Assembly: GCF_030689745.1 (NCBI RefSeq)
Contig: NZ_JAUYGL010000131.1
Span: 1-39,426 of the forward strand
Direction: 5' to 3'
DNA from: Devosia sp.
GTDB lineage: Bacteria; Pseudomonadota; Alphaproteobacteria; Rhizobiales; Devosiaceae
Length of the DNA stretch: 39,426 nt
The translations under genes were made by a program, and so were the position numbers. The notes beneath the pieces were generated by a model. The model was not told the DNA's origin and made no database searches. It saw only the letters and a program-made list of their open reading frames with translations. Of this stretch, positions 15,635 to 23,315 are shown one piece after another (the stretch's first letter is position 1; each line of letters begins with the position of its first letter).

Positions 15635-17161
15635 ATGTTCGACGGTCTCGGCCTGCTGGCCAATGGCATCAGCCATTTCCTCAACCCCATCTCCCTGTTC
15701 AACATCGTCTGGGCCACGCTGCTGGGTATCGTGATCGGCGCCCTGCCGGGACTGACGGCCACGATGGGCGTCGCCCTGCTGGTGACCCTCACCTACAAGA
15801 TGGCCCCCGACCAGGCGATCCTGGTGCTGATGTGCATCTATTCAGGCGCCATCTATGGTGGCAGCCGCACGGCCATCCTGCTGGCCATTCCGGGCACCCC
15901 CGCCAGCGCCGCCACCACGCTGGACGGCCACCCGCTGGCGCTGCAGGGCAAGGCCGGTCTGGCCATGGGACTGGCCACCACCTCCTCGGCCCTGGGCACG
16001 ATCATCGGCATTGTCGCGCTGGCGCTGATCGCGCCGCTACTGGCCGAGGCGGCATTGAAATTTGGCACCTATGAATTCTTCTGGCTGGCGCTGTTCGGCG
16101 TGATCATCTCCGGGCAGCTGACCGCCATGGACGATCCGCTCAAGGGCTATATGGCCGGCATTCTCGGGCTGCTGGTGGCCATGGTCGGCATGGAAACCCT
16201 GCATGCCCATCAGCGCTTCACCTTCGGCATAGCCTCGCTCGGTGGCGGGGTCGATCTGATCCCGGCCATGGTCGGCGCCTTTGGTTTTGCCGAAATCCTC
16301 GGCGTCATGAAGCGCACCGCCCAGGCCCGTATCGTCTCGTCCAGCGACCGCGTCGTGCCCAAGCTGGGCGAAGTGTTCAAATACTGGAAAACCATCATCC
16401 GTTCGGGCCTGATCGGCACCTTTGTCGGCATCGTCCCGGGGGTGGGCGAAGATGTCGGCGCCTGGGCCAGCTATGCCGCCGCCAAGCGGGCCAGCAAGGA
16501 ACCGCACATGTTCGGTCGCGGCAGCCAGGAGGGGCTGATTGCCGCCGAAACCGGCAATTCCTCCGTGGTGCCCGGCGCCATGATCCCCACCTTGACCCTG
16601 GCATTGCCCGGCTCGGCCGCCGCCGCCGTGCTGATTGCCGCCATGTTCATTCACGGTATTCGACCCGGTCCGCTCCTGATGACCGAAAGCCCCGAAACGC
16701 TCTACCAGATCGTGGCCGTGCTGCTGTTTTCCACCCTGGCTATCCTGGTGCTCGGCCTGACGCTGACCAAGCCCCTGCTGACCGTGTTGTCGGTACCGCG
16801 CGAGCGACTGATGGCGGTGGTCTATGTGCTGTGCGTGGTGGGCTCGTTCGCCATCACCCAGCGGCTGTTCGACGTCTATGTCATGGTCGGCTTCGGCATT
16901 GCCGGCTTCATCCTGCGCGAGATGAAATTCCCCATGGCGCCGCTGGTGCTGGGAATCATCCTGGGTGATCTGCTCGACCTCAATTTGCGGCGGGGTCTGC
17001 TGCTGACCAATGGCGACCCCAGCCCGTTCTTTACCCGTCCGATCAGTGCTGTTATCTGCGGGGTCATCGTTGTCACCATCCTGATGTCAATTCCGGCGGT
17101 ATCCAAGCGTGTCAGAGCCCTCCTCCCCAGCGCCCGCGCCCAAAGCCCCGGCCAAGGCTAA
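15635..17161 (+). CDS. tctA: Tripartite tricarboxylate transporter large permease subunit TctA
   Basis: 508 aa, about 12 membrane segments. The two TctA signatures are visible: GIVIGALPGLTATMGVAL near 29-46 and GTFVGIVPGVGEDVGAWAS near 263-281. It is the ion-coupled transport channel that works with TctB and TctC. Its 3' end overlaps the TetR gene by 53 nt in another frame, which ties the regulator to the operon. Confidence 0.95.
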   Translation: MFDGLGLLANGISHFLNPISLFNIVWATLLGIVIGALPGLTATMGVALLVTLTYKMAPDQAILVLMCIYSGAIYGGSRTAILLAIPGTPASAATTLDGHPLALQGKAGLAMGLATTSSALGTIIGIVALALIAPLLAEAALKFGTYEFFWLALFGVIISGQLTAMDDPLKGYMAGILGLLVAMVGMETLHAHQRFTFGIASLGGGVDLIPAMVGAFGFAEILGVMKRTAQARIVSSSDRVVPKLGEVFKYWKTIIRSGLIGTFVGIVPGVGEDVGAWASYAAAKRASKEPHMFGRGSQEGLIAAETGNSSVVPGAMIPTLTLALPGSAAAAVLIAAMFIHGIRPGPLLMTESPETLYQIVAVLLFSTLAILVLGLTLTKPLLTVLSVPRERLMAVVYVLCVVGSFAITQRLFDVYVMVGFGIAGFILREMKFPMAPLVLGIILGDLLDLNLRRGLLLTNGDPSPFFTRPISAVICGVIVVTILMSIPAVSKRVRALLPSARAQSPGQG

Positions 17162-17801
17162 AACGCCTTCGGTCAAGCGGGCGCGCGACAGCGTCAAGAC
17201 CAAGGCCGGCATTCTGGTGGCGGGGCGCGCCGAATTTGCCGCGCGCGGTTTCGAGGGCGCGCGGGTCGACGCCATCGCGGCGTTGGCCGGCGCCAATAAG
17301 CGCCTGCTCTACCACTATTACGGCAACAAGGAAGAGCTGTACCGCGCCGTGCTGCTCGACGCCTATCAGGAGATCCGGCGGGGCGAGCGGGCGCTCAGTC
17401 TCGACCAGTTCGGCCCGGTCGAAGCTATGGACCGGCTGGTGCGCTTCACCTTCCGGCACTTTCTGGCCAATCCCTGGTTTCCGCGCCTGCTCAACACCGA
17501 AAACATCGAGAATGCGCGCTTTCTCAAGACCATGACCGATATCCCGGCGCTGCACTCGCCGCTGGTCGGCCAGATCACCACCATTGTCGAGCGTGGCGCC
17601 GATGCGGGGGTATTTCGCCGCGATGTCGATCCGGTCCAGCTCTATATCTCCATTGCCGCGCTGGGGTTCTTCTACGTCTCCAATATGGCCACGCTCTCGG
17701 TGATCTTTGCCCGCGATCTGAGCGGCATCGACATGGTGCAGGAGCGCGAAGCCCAGGCGGTGCAGATGGTGCTCGACTATCTGCGCACCAAGCCGGCCTA
17801 G
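17109..17801 (+). CDS. TetR family transcriptional regulator
   Basis: 230 aa. The HTH domain lies at about 25-80 (GARVDAIAALAGANKRLLYHYYGNKEELYRAVL), after a proline/alanine/lysine-rich N-terminal tail of about 25 residues. The C-terminal ligand domain resembles the TetR_C subfamilies found with catabolic genes. It starts with GTG inside tctA (53-nt overlap) and has no clear Shine-Dalgarno, so translation is probably coupled to tctA. Its stop overlaps the converging lysR stop within CTAG (17798-17801). Confidence 0.88.
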   Translation: MSEPSSPAPAPKAPAKAKTPSVKRARDSVKTKAGILVAGRAEFAARGFEGARVDAIAALAGANKRLLYHYYGNKEELYRAVLLDAYQEIRRGERALSLDQFGPVEAMDRLVRFTFRHFLANPWFPRLLNTENIENARFLKTMTDIPALHSPLVGQITTIVERGADAGVFRRDVDPVQLYISIAALGFFYVSNMATLSVIFARDLSGIDMVQEREAQAVQMVLDYLRTKPA

Positions 17802-18721
17802 ACCAGCGGCGGCAGGGCTTTGCTCGCCGCGCTCTGCAGCCAGCCAATCAGCTCGGCGACGCGCGGCTCGTCAACACGCTCGTTGAGCGCGTACACGCCG
17901 ATCGTGTATTGCGGGGTCGGCTCATTGACGGTGACGCGGGCCAGTCCGCGCCGGGCGAATTCGGACTCCATCACCGCGGTATGGCTGATCACCGCATCGG
18001 TGCGCGCCACATAGTCCAGACACGCCGCCAGCGAGTTCGAGGCGAAGGCATATTTGCCCTGCTCGAAGCTGGTGCTGCCCGCCGTACTGCGGCTCCAGGT
18101 TTCAAAAAACCGCTGGTGCCGCGTCTCGGGCAGGGCGCTGGTCACCGCCGGATAGGCCTCCAGCTCATTCAGGCTGCGCGGCGCCAGCAGCAGCGGATGG
18201 CCGGCGCGCACGAAATAGCCCTGACCCACCCGGGTCAGCGGACAAAAGCGCGCGCCGGCGCTGCGATTGAGCCCCTCGATCTCGTGCCCGACAAACAGCG
18301 AGATGTCGCCACTCAGCAACTGGTCCATCAGCCGCAACTGGTTGCCCAGGCTCACATGCACCCGCGCACTGGGGAAGTCGCGCGAATAGTCCACCACCAT
18401 GTCGCGGATGAACAGGGTCCACCACGAATAGCCGGTGCCCAGATTAAGGCCCTGCTCGACCCGGCCGCGCTGCTGCTCGATGGCCTTGAGGGTATTGTCA
18501 TAGAGCCGCCGCATCAGCCGGGCGTTCTGATACAGGATCTCGCCATATTCGGTCAGCTCGACCCCGCGCGAGGATCGCGTCAGCAGCGCCACGCCCATGT
18601 TTTCCTCGAGCTTGCGCATGTTGAAGGTCAGCGTTGGCTGGGTGATGAACAGCGCCGCCGCCGCCCCGGTAATGGAGCCCGCCTCCGCCACCGCCAGAAA
18701 CTGACTCAGCAATTTGTCCAT
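17798..18721 (-). CDS. LysR family transcriptional regulator
   Basis: 307 aa. The N-terminal HTH (about 1-60: AEAGSITGAAAALFITQPTLTFNMRKLE is the helix-turn-helix region, with LTEYGEIL after it) is followed by a LysR substrate-binding domain. A T-N11-A box, TAGAT-AGA-ATCTA, lies 13 nt upstream of the start codon at 18735-18747. It is transcribed away from the ABC importer operon and shares a 452-nt intergenic region with it, so it may regulate that operon, itself or both. It converges with the TetR gene. Confidence 0.9.
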   Translation of the reverse strand: MDKLLSQFLAVAEAGSITGAAAALFITQPTLTFNMRKLEENMGVALLTRSSRGVELTEYGEILYQNARLMRRLYDNTLKAIEQQRGRVEQGLNLGTGYSWWTLFIRDMVVDYSRDFPSARVHVSLGNQLRLMDQLLSGDISLFVGHEIEGLNRSAGARFCPLTRVGQGYFVRAGHPLLLAPRSLNELEAYPAVTSALPETRHQRFFETWSRSTAGSTSFEQGKYAFASNSLAACLDYVARTDAVISHTAVMESEFARRGLARVTVNEPTPQYTIGVYALNERVDEPRVAELIGWLQSAASKALPPLV

Positions 18722-18734
18722 GCGTTTTGCTCCA

Positions 18735-18747
18735 TAGATAGAATCTA
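18735..18747. promoter_or_regulatory. LysR-type T-N11-A box
   Basis: TAGAT-AGA-ATCTA, perfectly symmetric with T-N11-A spacing, 13 nt upstream of the lysR start codon. It fits autoregulation. The symmetry extends one more base on each side (ATAGAT ... ATCTAT). Confidence 0.55.
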
Positions 18748-18990
18748 TATTAGGCAGGATATTTCGTATTTTTCTTTTGATCCAGTCTGGGCCAGACTTT
18801 TCCTCAAGCAGCCAGATTAGTGCTGCAAGGAGGCGCTCCGCGACTCCGGGTCATTGCGTGACTCGGTGCCAATAAGCATAAATATTTCAATGGGGTAGCA
18901 AATCAGACTCAATCTGGTCGGGTGGTGTTCACAACCATGGAAATCTTCCATACAAGAAGATTGCGCCCCGCCAAACCAGTGTGCTATGTC

Positions 18991-19006
18991 GTAACCAGTC
19001 GGTTAT
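18991..19006. promoter_or_regulatory. Candidate operator GTAACC-N4-GGTTAT
   Basis: Inverted repeat TAACC-AGTC-GGTTA with the same spacing as the site at 12895. It lies 168 nt upstream of the binding-protein start. Confidence 0.55.
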
Positions 19007-19084
19007 TTGTGCAACGCGCAAAGTGATGAGACGCACAACTCACAAGGATCCGCTGAAGACAGCAATGCTCGGTGGCGGAGATGC

Positions 19085-19096
19085 GTAACCGGTTAG
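19085..19096. promoter_or_regulatory. LacI-like palindrome GTAACCGGTTAG
   Basis: The core TAACCGGTTA (19086-19095) is a perfect 10-bp palindrome with a central CG, the usual look of a LacI-family operator. It lies 78 nt upstream of the ABC operon start. It uses the same half-site as 18991 but without the 4-nt spacer. Confidence 0.5.
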
Positions 19097-19173
19097 TGAA
19101 TTAGCAGCAGGAGGCTGCTGAGTTACAAATGTTCCAGCTATTGGAACGACCACAGTTCATGGGAGGAAACCTG

Positions 19174-20463
19174 ATGACTATTCGTATCGATCGCCGCCAT
19201 TTCCTGATGGGGAGCTCGGCGTTGATTGCTGCCGGCGCGGCCGGCATTTCGCCCGCCTTTGCCCAGGCCGAGCGGCTGCGCATGCTGTTCTGGGGCGGCC
19301 AGGCCCGCGCCGACCGCACCTATGCCGTGACCGACCTGTATCAGGCGGCCAAGGGCACCGACGTCGAGGGCGAGTTCCTCGCCTGGAACGACTACTGGCC
19401 CAAGCTGGCCACCCAGACTGCCGGCGGCAATGCCCCCGACATCATCCAGATGGATTATCGCTACATCGTCGAATACGCGCAGCGCAACGCCATTGCCCCG
19501 CTCGACGAATTTGTCGGCGGCGCCCTCAAGCTCGACGATTTCGATGCTGACCAGCTCGAAGGCGGCAAGGTCGATGGCAGCCTCTACGGCATCAGCCTGG
19601 GCGCCAATTCGGTGGCCCTGATGGTCAACACCACGGCCTTTGAAGAAGCCGGCGTTGCCGCCCCGACCCGCGACCTCACCTATGATGAAATCATGGCCAT
19701 GGGCGAGGCGTTCAACAGTGCCAATGTGCGCGGTGGCATGAAGGTGATCATGGACGGCTCGGGCAGTGAGCCCATGCTCGACAACTGGCTGCGCCAGAAG
19801 GGCCTGGCCCTCTACACTGCCGACGGCAAGCTCGGCTTCGACGCCGACGCCATGACCGAGTGGTTCCAGCTGTGGAGCCAGATGCGCGAAGCCGGCGTTT
19901 GCGTTTCGGCCGAAGATCAGGCCCTGGATACCGGCCCGCATGAAACCACCATGCTGGTTCTGGGCAAGGCGGCCATGATGCCGTCGAACTCCAACCAGCT
20001 CGTCGGCTTCCAGGCCGTGATGCAGGACGATATCACCATCTCGTCCTATCCGCGTCTGGCGGCAGGCGTCGGTGGCGGCCACTATCGCAAGCCCTCAATG
20101 TTCTTCTCGGTGGCCGGCTCGTCCGCCAACAAGGAAGCAGCAGCCGAATTCCTCAGCTTCTTCGTCAATGATCCCGAGGCCGCAGCCGTGCTGGGTGTCG
20201 AACGCGGCATTCCGTGCTCGGCCGCCGTGCGTGACGCAATCGCCCCAACGCTGTCCGAGCAGGACCAGATCGCGCTCAACTTCGTCGCCAATCTCGGCGA
20301 CCTGCTTGGGCCACTGCCACCATCGCCACCGGCTGCCGCCGGCGAAATCGACATCTCCCTGCTGCGCACGCTCAGCCAGGAAGTCGGCTTCGGCGCCCGT
20401 TCGCCAGAAGATGCGGGCCCGTATTTCGTCACGGAAGCCACTGCCATCCTGAATCGGGCCTAA
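19174..20463 (+). CDS. ABC sugar transporter substrate-binding protein (cluster 1, MalE/UgpB-like)
   Basis: 429 aa. The N-terminus has a twin-arginine motif DRRHFLMG followed by a hydrophobic stretch and FAQ cleavage site, so export is probably by Tat. The mature part is a bacterial extracellular solute-binding protein family 1 domain (VEGEFLAWNDYWPKLATQTA, APDIIQMDYRYIVEYA). It binds a carbohydrate in the periplasm for the two permeases that follow. GGAGG lies 7 nt upstream of the ATG at 19174. It is the first gene of a six-gene operon. Confidence 0.93.
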   Translation: MTIRIDRRHFLMGSSALIAAGAAGISPAFAQAERLRMLFWGGQARADRTYAVTDLYQAAKGTDVEGEFLAWNDYWPKLATQTAGGNAPDIIQMDYRYIVEYAQRNAIAPLDEFVGGALKLDDFDADQLEGGKVDGSLYGISLGANSVALMVNTTAFEEAGVAAPTRDLTYDEIMAMGEAFNSANVRGGMKVIMDGSGSEPMLDNWLRQKGLALYTADGKLGFDADAMTEWFQLWSQMREAGVCVSAEDQALDTGPHETTMLVLGKAAMMPSNSNQLVGFQAVMQDDITISSYPRLAAGVGGGHYRKPSMFFSVAGSSANKEAAAEFLSFFVNDPEAAAVLGVERGIPCSAAVRDAIAPTLSEQDQIALNFVANLGDLLGPLPPSPPAAAGEIDISLLRTLSQEVGFGARSPEDAGPYFVTEATAILNRA

Positions 20464-20466
20464 CCC

Positions 20467-21414
20467 ATGACCGCGCGCTCTCTACAATCGGGCGCTCCCG
20501 CAAGGGAGCGCGCGGCCACCCCCTCCACCTGGTCCCGGATCTGGCAAAACGATGCCCCGGGCTACCTGTTTCTGTTGCCCTGGCTGATCGGCTTCATCGG
20601 CTTGACCGTCGGCCCGATGGTGACCTCGCTCTATCTCAGCTTCACCGATTTCGATCTGCTCACCTCGCCCGACTGGGTCGGCGCGGACAATTACATCCGC
20701 ATGTTCACCAATGACGCCAAGTTCTGGACGTCGATGCGGGTGACCATGTTCTTCGTGATTTTCTCGGTGCCGCTAAAGCTGGCCTTCGCGCTGGCCGTGG
20801 CCATGCTGCTCAATCGCGGCATCAGGGGCCTGCCGCTGTATCGCGCGCTGTTCTATCTGCCGAGCCTGCTCGGTGCATCGGTCGCCATCGCCATCCTGTG
20901 GCGCCAGATCTTCGCCGGTGACGGCCTGGTCAACAAGCTGCTGCTTCTGGTGGGTATTGAAGGCCCCAGCTGGATTTCCAATCCGCAATATTCGCTGTGG
21001 ACGCTGATCGTGCTGTCGATCTGGCAGTTCGGCTCGCCCATGATCATTTTCCTCGCCGGTCTGCGCCAGATTCCCACCGACATGTATGAAGCGGCCAGCC
21101 TGGACGGCGCCAGCAAATGGCGGCAATTCGTCAAGATCACCCTGCCGCTGCTGACCCCGGTGGTGTTCTTCAACGCCATCATCCAGACCATCGAGGCGTT
21201 CAAGAGCTTCACGCCCGCCTTCATCATCTCGGGCGGCACCGGCAATCCGATCAATTCAACGCTGTTCTACACCCTTTATCTCTATCAGGAGGCATTTGCC
21301 TTCTTCCGCATGGGCTATGCTTCAGCACTGGCCTGGGTCCTGCTCGCGGTAGTGGGTGTGTTCACCGCCTTCTCCTTCTTCACCTCCAAATACTGGGTGC
21401 ACTACGATGAGTGA
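20467..21414 (+). CDS. ABC sugar transporter permease 1 (MalF/UgpA-like)
   Basis: 315 aa, six membrane segments. The cytoplasmic EAA loop reads EAASLDGASKWRQFVKITLP (about residues 207-226), which docks on the ATPase. It starts 3 nt after the binding-protein stop. An 8-bp hairpin with a GCAA loop lies in its first 15 codons. It overlaps the second permease by 8 nt. Confidence 0.93.
   Translation: MTARSLQSGAPARERAATPSTWSRIWQNDAPGYLFLLPWLIGFIGLTVGPMVTSLYLSFTDFDLLTSPDWVGADNYIRMFTNDAKFWTSMRVTMFFVIFSVPLKLAFALAVAMLLNRGIRGLPLYRALFYLPSLLGASVAIAILWRQIFAGDGLVNKLLLLVGIEGPSWISNPQYSLWTLIVLSIWQFGSPMIIFLAGLRQIPTDMYEAASLDGASKWRQFVKITLPLLTPVVFFNAIIQTIEAFKSFTPAFIISGGTGNPINSTLFYTLYLYQEAFAFFRMGYASALAWVLLAVVGVFTAFSFFTSKYWVHYDE
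20492..20511 (+). other. Stem-loop with GCAA tetraloop just after the binding-protein gene
   Basis: GCGCTCCC-GCAA-GGGAGCGC: perfect 8-bp stem with a GNRA-type loop, 29 nt past the binding-protein stop and inside the 5' coding region of permease 1. It could protect the upstream mRNA from 3' decay. Confidence 0.55.
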
Positions 21415-22291
21415 TGTCCCCGCCAAGCTTACCGTGGTCACCGGCAAGGGTTCGCCCGGCCGCTCCCGGCTGACCTCGCTGCTCATTCACCTGGGACTGC
21501 TGGCCGCCTCGGTGGTGATGCTCTACCCGCTGCTGTGGCTGCTGGCGGCATCGTTTCGCCCGGAAAACGAGATATTCACCTCGGCCAGCATTCTTCCCAG
21601 TGTCTGGAGCATCGATTCCTACATTCGCGGCTGGAACGGCTTGCGCACCAGCTTTGGCGTCTTCTTCACCAACAGCTTCATCATCTCGGGCCTGTCGGTC
21701 ATCGGCAACGTCATGGCCTGCTCGATGGCGGCCTACGCCTTTGCCCGGCTGGACTTCAGGTTCAAGAACTTCTGGTTCGCCATGATGCTACTGACGCTCA
21801 TGCTGCCCTATCAGGTGACGCTGATCCCGCAATATGTGCTGTTCCGCCAGCTCGGCTGGGTCAATACCTTCCTGCCGCTGGTGGTGCCGAAGTTCCTCGC
21901 CGCCGATGGCTTCTTCATCTTCCTGATGGTGCAGTTCTTCCGCGGCCTGCCCAAGGAACTCGACGAGGCCGCCCAGATGGACGGCTGCTCGCCCTGGCGC
22001 ATCTACTGGAAGATCATCATTCCGCTCTCCATGCCGGTGCTGGCGACCGCTGCGATCTTCACCTTCATCTGGACCTGGGACGACTTCTTCGGCCCGTTGA
22101 TCTATCTGAGCGAAATGAAGTCCTACACCGTCATGCTGGGTCTGCGCACCTTCACCGACAGTACCGGGGAAAGCGACTATGGCGGCCTGTTCGCCATGAG
22201 TGTGCTCAGCCTGGTGCCAATCTTCCTGTTCTTCCTCTTTTTCCAGCGGTTGCTCATCGAGGGCATCGCCACCACCGGTATGAAACGTTAG
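21407..22291 (+). CDS. ABC sugar transporter permease 2 (MalG/UgpE-like)
   Basis: 294 aa, six membrane segments. The EAA loop reads ELDEAAQMDGCSPWRIYWKI. The ATG at 21407 lies inside the end of permease 1 (8-nt overlap), so translation is coupled. It forms the heterodimeric channel with permease 1. Confidence 0.93.
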   Translation: MSDVPAKLTVVTGKGSPGRSRLTSLLIHLGLLAASVVMLYPLLWLLAASFRPENEIFTSASILPSVWSIDSYIRGWNGLRTSFGVFFTNSFIISGLSVIGNVMACSMAAYAFARLDFRFKNFWFAMMLLTLMLPYQVTLIPQYVLFRQLGWVNTFLPLVVPKFLAADGFFIFLMVQFFRGLPKELDEAAQMDGCSPWRIYWKIIIPLSMPVLATAAIFTFIWTWDDFFGPLIYLSEMKSYTVMLGLRTFTDSTGESDYGGLFAMSVLSLVPIFLFFLFFQRLLIEGIATTGMKR

Positions 22292-22295
22292 CCCT

Positions 22296-23315
22296 ATGAC
22301 CGATATCAAGTTCGCCGCCATCGGCATCAACCACAGCCACATCTATGGCCAGGTAGAGTGCCTCAAGCGCGCCGGTGCCCAGTTTGTTGCTTTCCACGCC
22401 GTGGAAGACGATCTGGCCGCCGCCTTCGCTGAAAAATTCCCCGAAGCCCGGCGCGTGGCCGAGGCCCGGGAAATTCTCGAAGACCCCTCCATTGCGGTCA
22501 TTACCACGGCCGCCATTCCGGCTGACCGGGCGGCCATTTCGATTGCGGCCATGCAGCACGGCAAGGATGTGCTCTCGGACAAGCCGGGCATGACCACTTT
22601 CGCCCAGCTCGAAGAGATCAAGCGGGTGCAGGCCGAGACCGGCCGCATCTATGCCGTGCTGTATTCCGAGCACTTTGAGGTCAAGGCCACCGTCGAGGCG
22701 GGCAATCTGATCGCCCAGGGTGCCATCGGCAAGGTGATCAACACGGTCGGCCTGGGGCCGCACGCCCTCAACAACAATCCGCGTCCCGACTGGTTCTTCG
22801 AACGCGCCCGCTATGGCGGCATTCTGTGCGATATCGGCGCCCATCAGTTTGAACAGTTCCTGTTCTTTTCGGGCGCCATGGATGCCGAAATCGTTTCGGC
22901 CAATGTGGCCAACCGCGCCAATCCGCACCGTCCAGGCCTGCAGGATGTTGGCGATGTCAGCGTCAGGACGCCCGACACCACCGGCTATATCCGGGTCGAC
23001 TGGTTCACCCCCAAGGGTCTGCCGACCTGGGGCGATGGCCGTCTGACCATTCTGGGCACTGAAGGCTATATCGAGCTGCGCAAATATATCGACATCGCCG
23101 GCCGCGCCGGCGACAATCACCTGTTTATCGTCAATGCCGAAGGGCCGCGCCATATCGACTGCTCCAGTGTCGAGCTGCCCTTTGGGCGCCAGTTCCTCTA
23201 TGACGTTCGCAATCGCACCGAAACGGCCATGCCGCAGGAGCGGTGCTTCAATGCCATGAAGCTGGCGCTGACCGCCCAGCAAATGGCCGAGCGCGGCACG
23301 GAGTGGGCACAATGA
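22296..23315 (+). CDS. Gfo/Idh/MocA family oxidoreductase (ABC operon, copy 1)
   Basis: 339 aa. The N-terminal Rossmann part reads GINHSHIYG (10-18) instead of the usual GxGxxG. The EKP motif is DKP (95-97), keeping the lysine, and GGILCDIGAHQ (174-184) supplies D179 and H183. It should oxidise the imported sugar or a derivative. It starts 4 nt after permease 2, and its stop overlaps the next start as ATGA. Confidence 0.88.
   Translation: MTDIKFAAIGINHSHIYGQVECLKRAGAQFVAFHAVEDDLAAAFAEKFPEARRVAEAREILEDPSIAVITTAAIPADRAAISIAAMQHGKDVLSDKPGMTTFAQLEEIKRVQAETGRIYAVLYSEHFEVKATVEAGNLIAQGAIGKVINTVGLGPHALNNNPRPDWFFERARYGGILCDIGAHQFEQFLFFSGAMDAEIVSANVANRANPHRPGLQDVGDVSVRTPDTTGYIRVDWFTPKGLPTWGDGRLTILGTEGYIELRKYIDIAGRAGDNHLFIVNAEGPRHIDCSSVELPFGRQFLYDVRNRTETAMPQERCFNAMKLALTAQQMAERGTEWAQ

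Larger units (their letters stand above)
18722..19173. other. 452-nt regulatory region between lysR and the ABC importer operon
   Basis: No credible gene. It holds a LysR-type box (18735-18747), a 15-bp palindrome AGTCTGG-G-CCAGACT (18784-18798), the operator candidates at 18991-19006 and 19085-19096, four GANTC sites (18741, 18842, 18860, 18906) and a small hairpin AGCAGC/GCTGCT near 19106-19121 with AGGAGG in and after its loop. A 15-codon upstream in-frame extension of the binding-protein gene from 19129 is judged non-coding. Confidence 0.6.

Noticed and set aside
324..18133. GGGCAGGG octamers as FtsK-orienting sequences
   Set aside because: They occur on both strands (for example reverse copies near 6685 and 15530) and arise from codon runs; no strand bias can be shown in one window.
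19129..19173. Upstream start for the ABC binding protein
   Set aside because: It would put 15 extra residues before the twin-arginine signal; the GGAGG before 19174 and the signal layout favour the later ATG.
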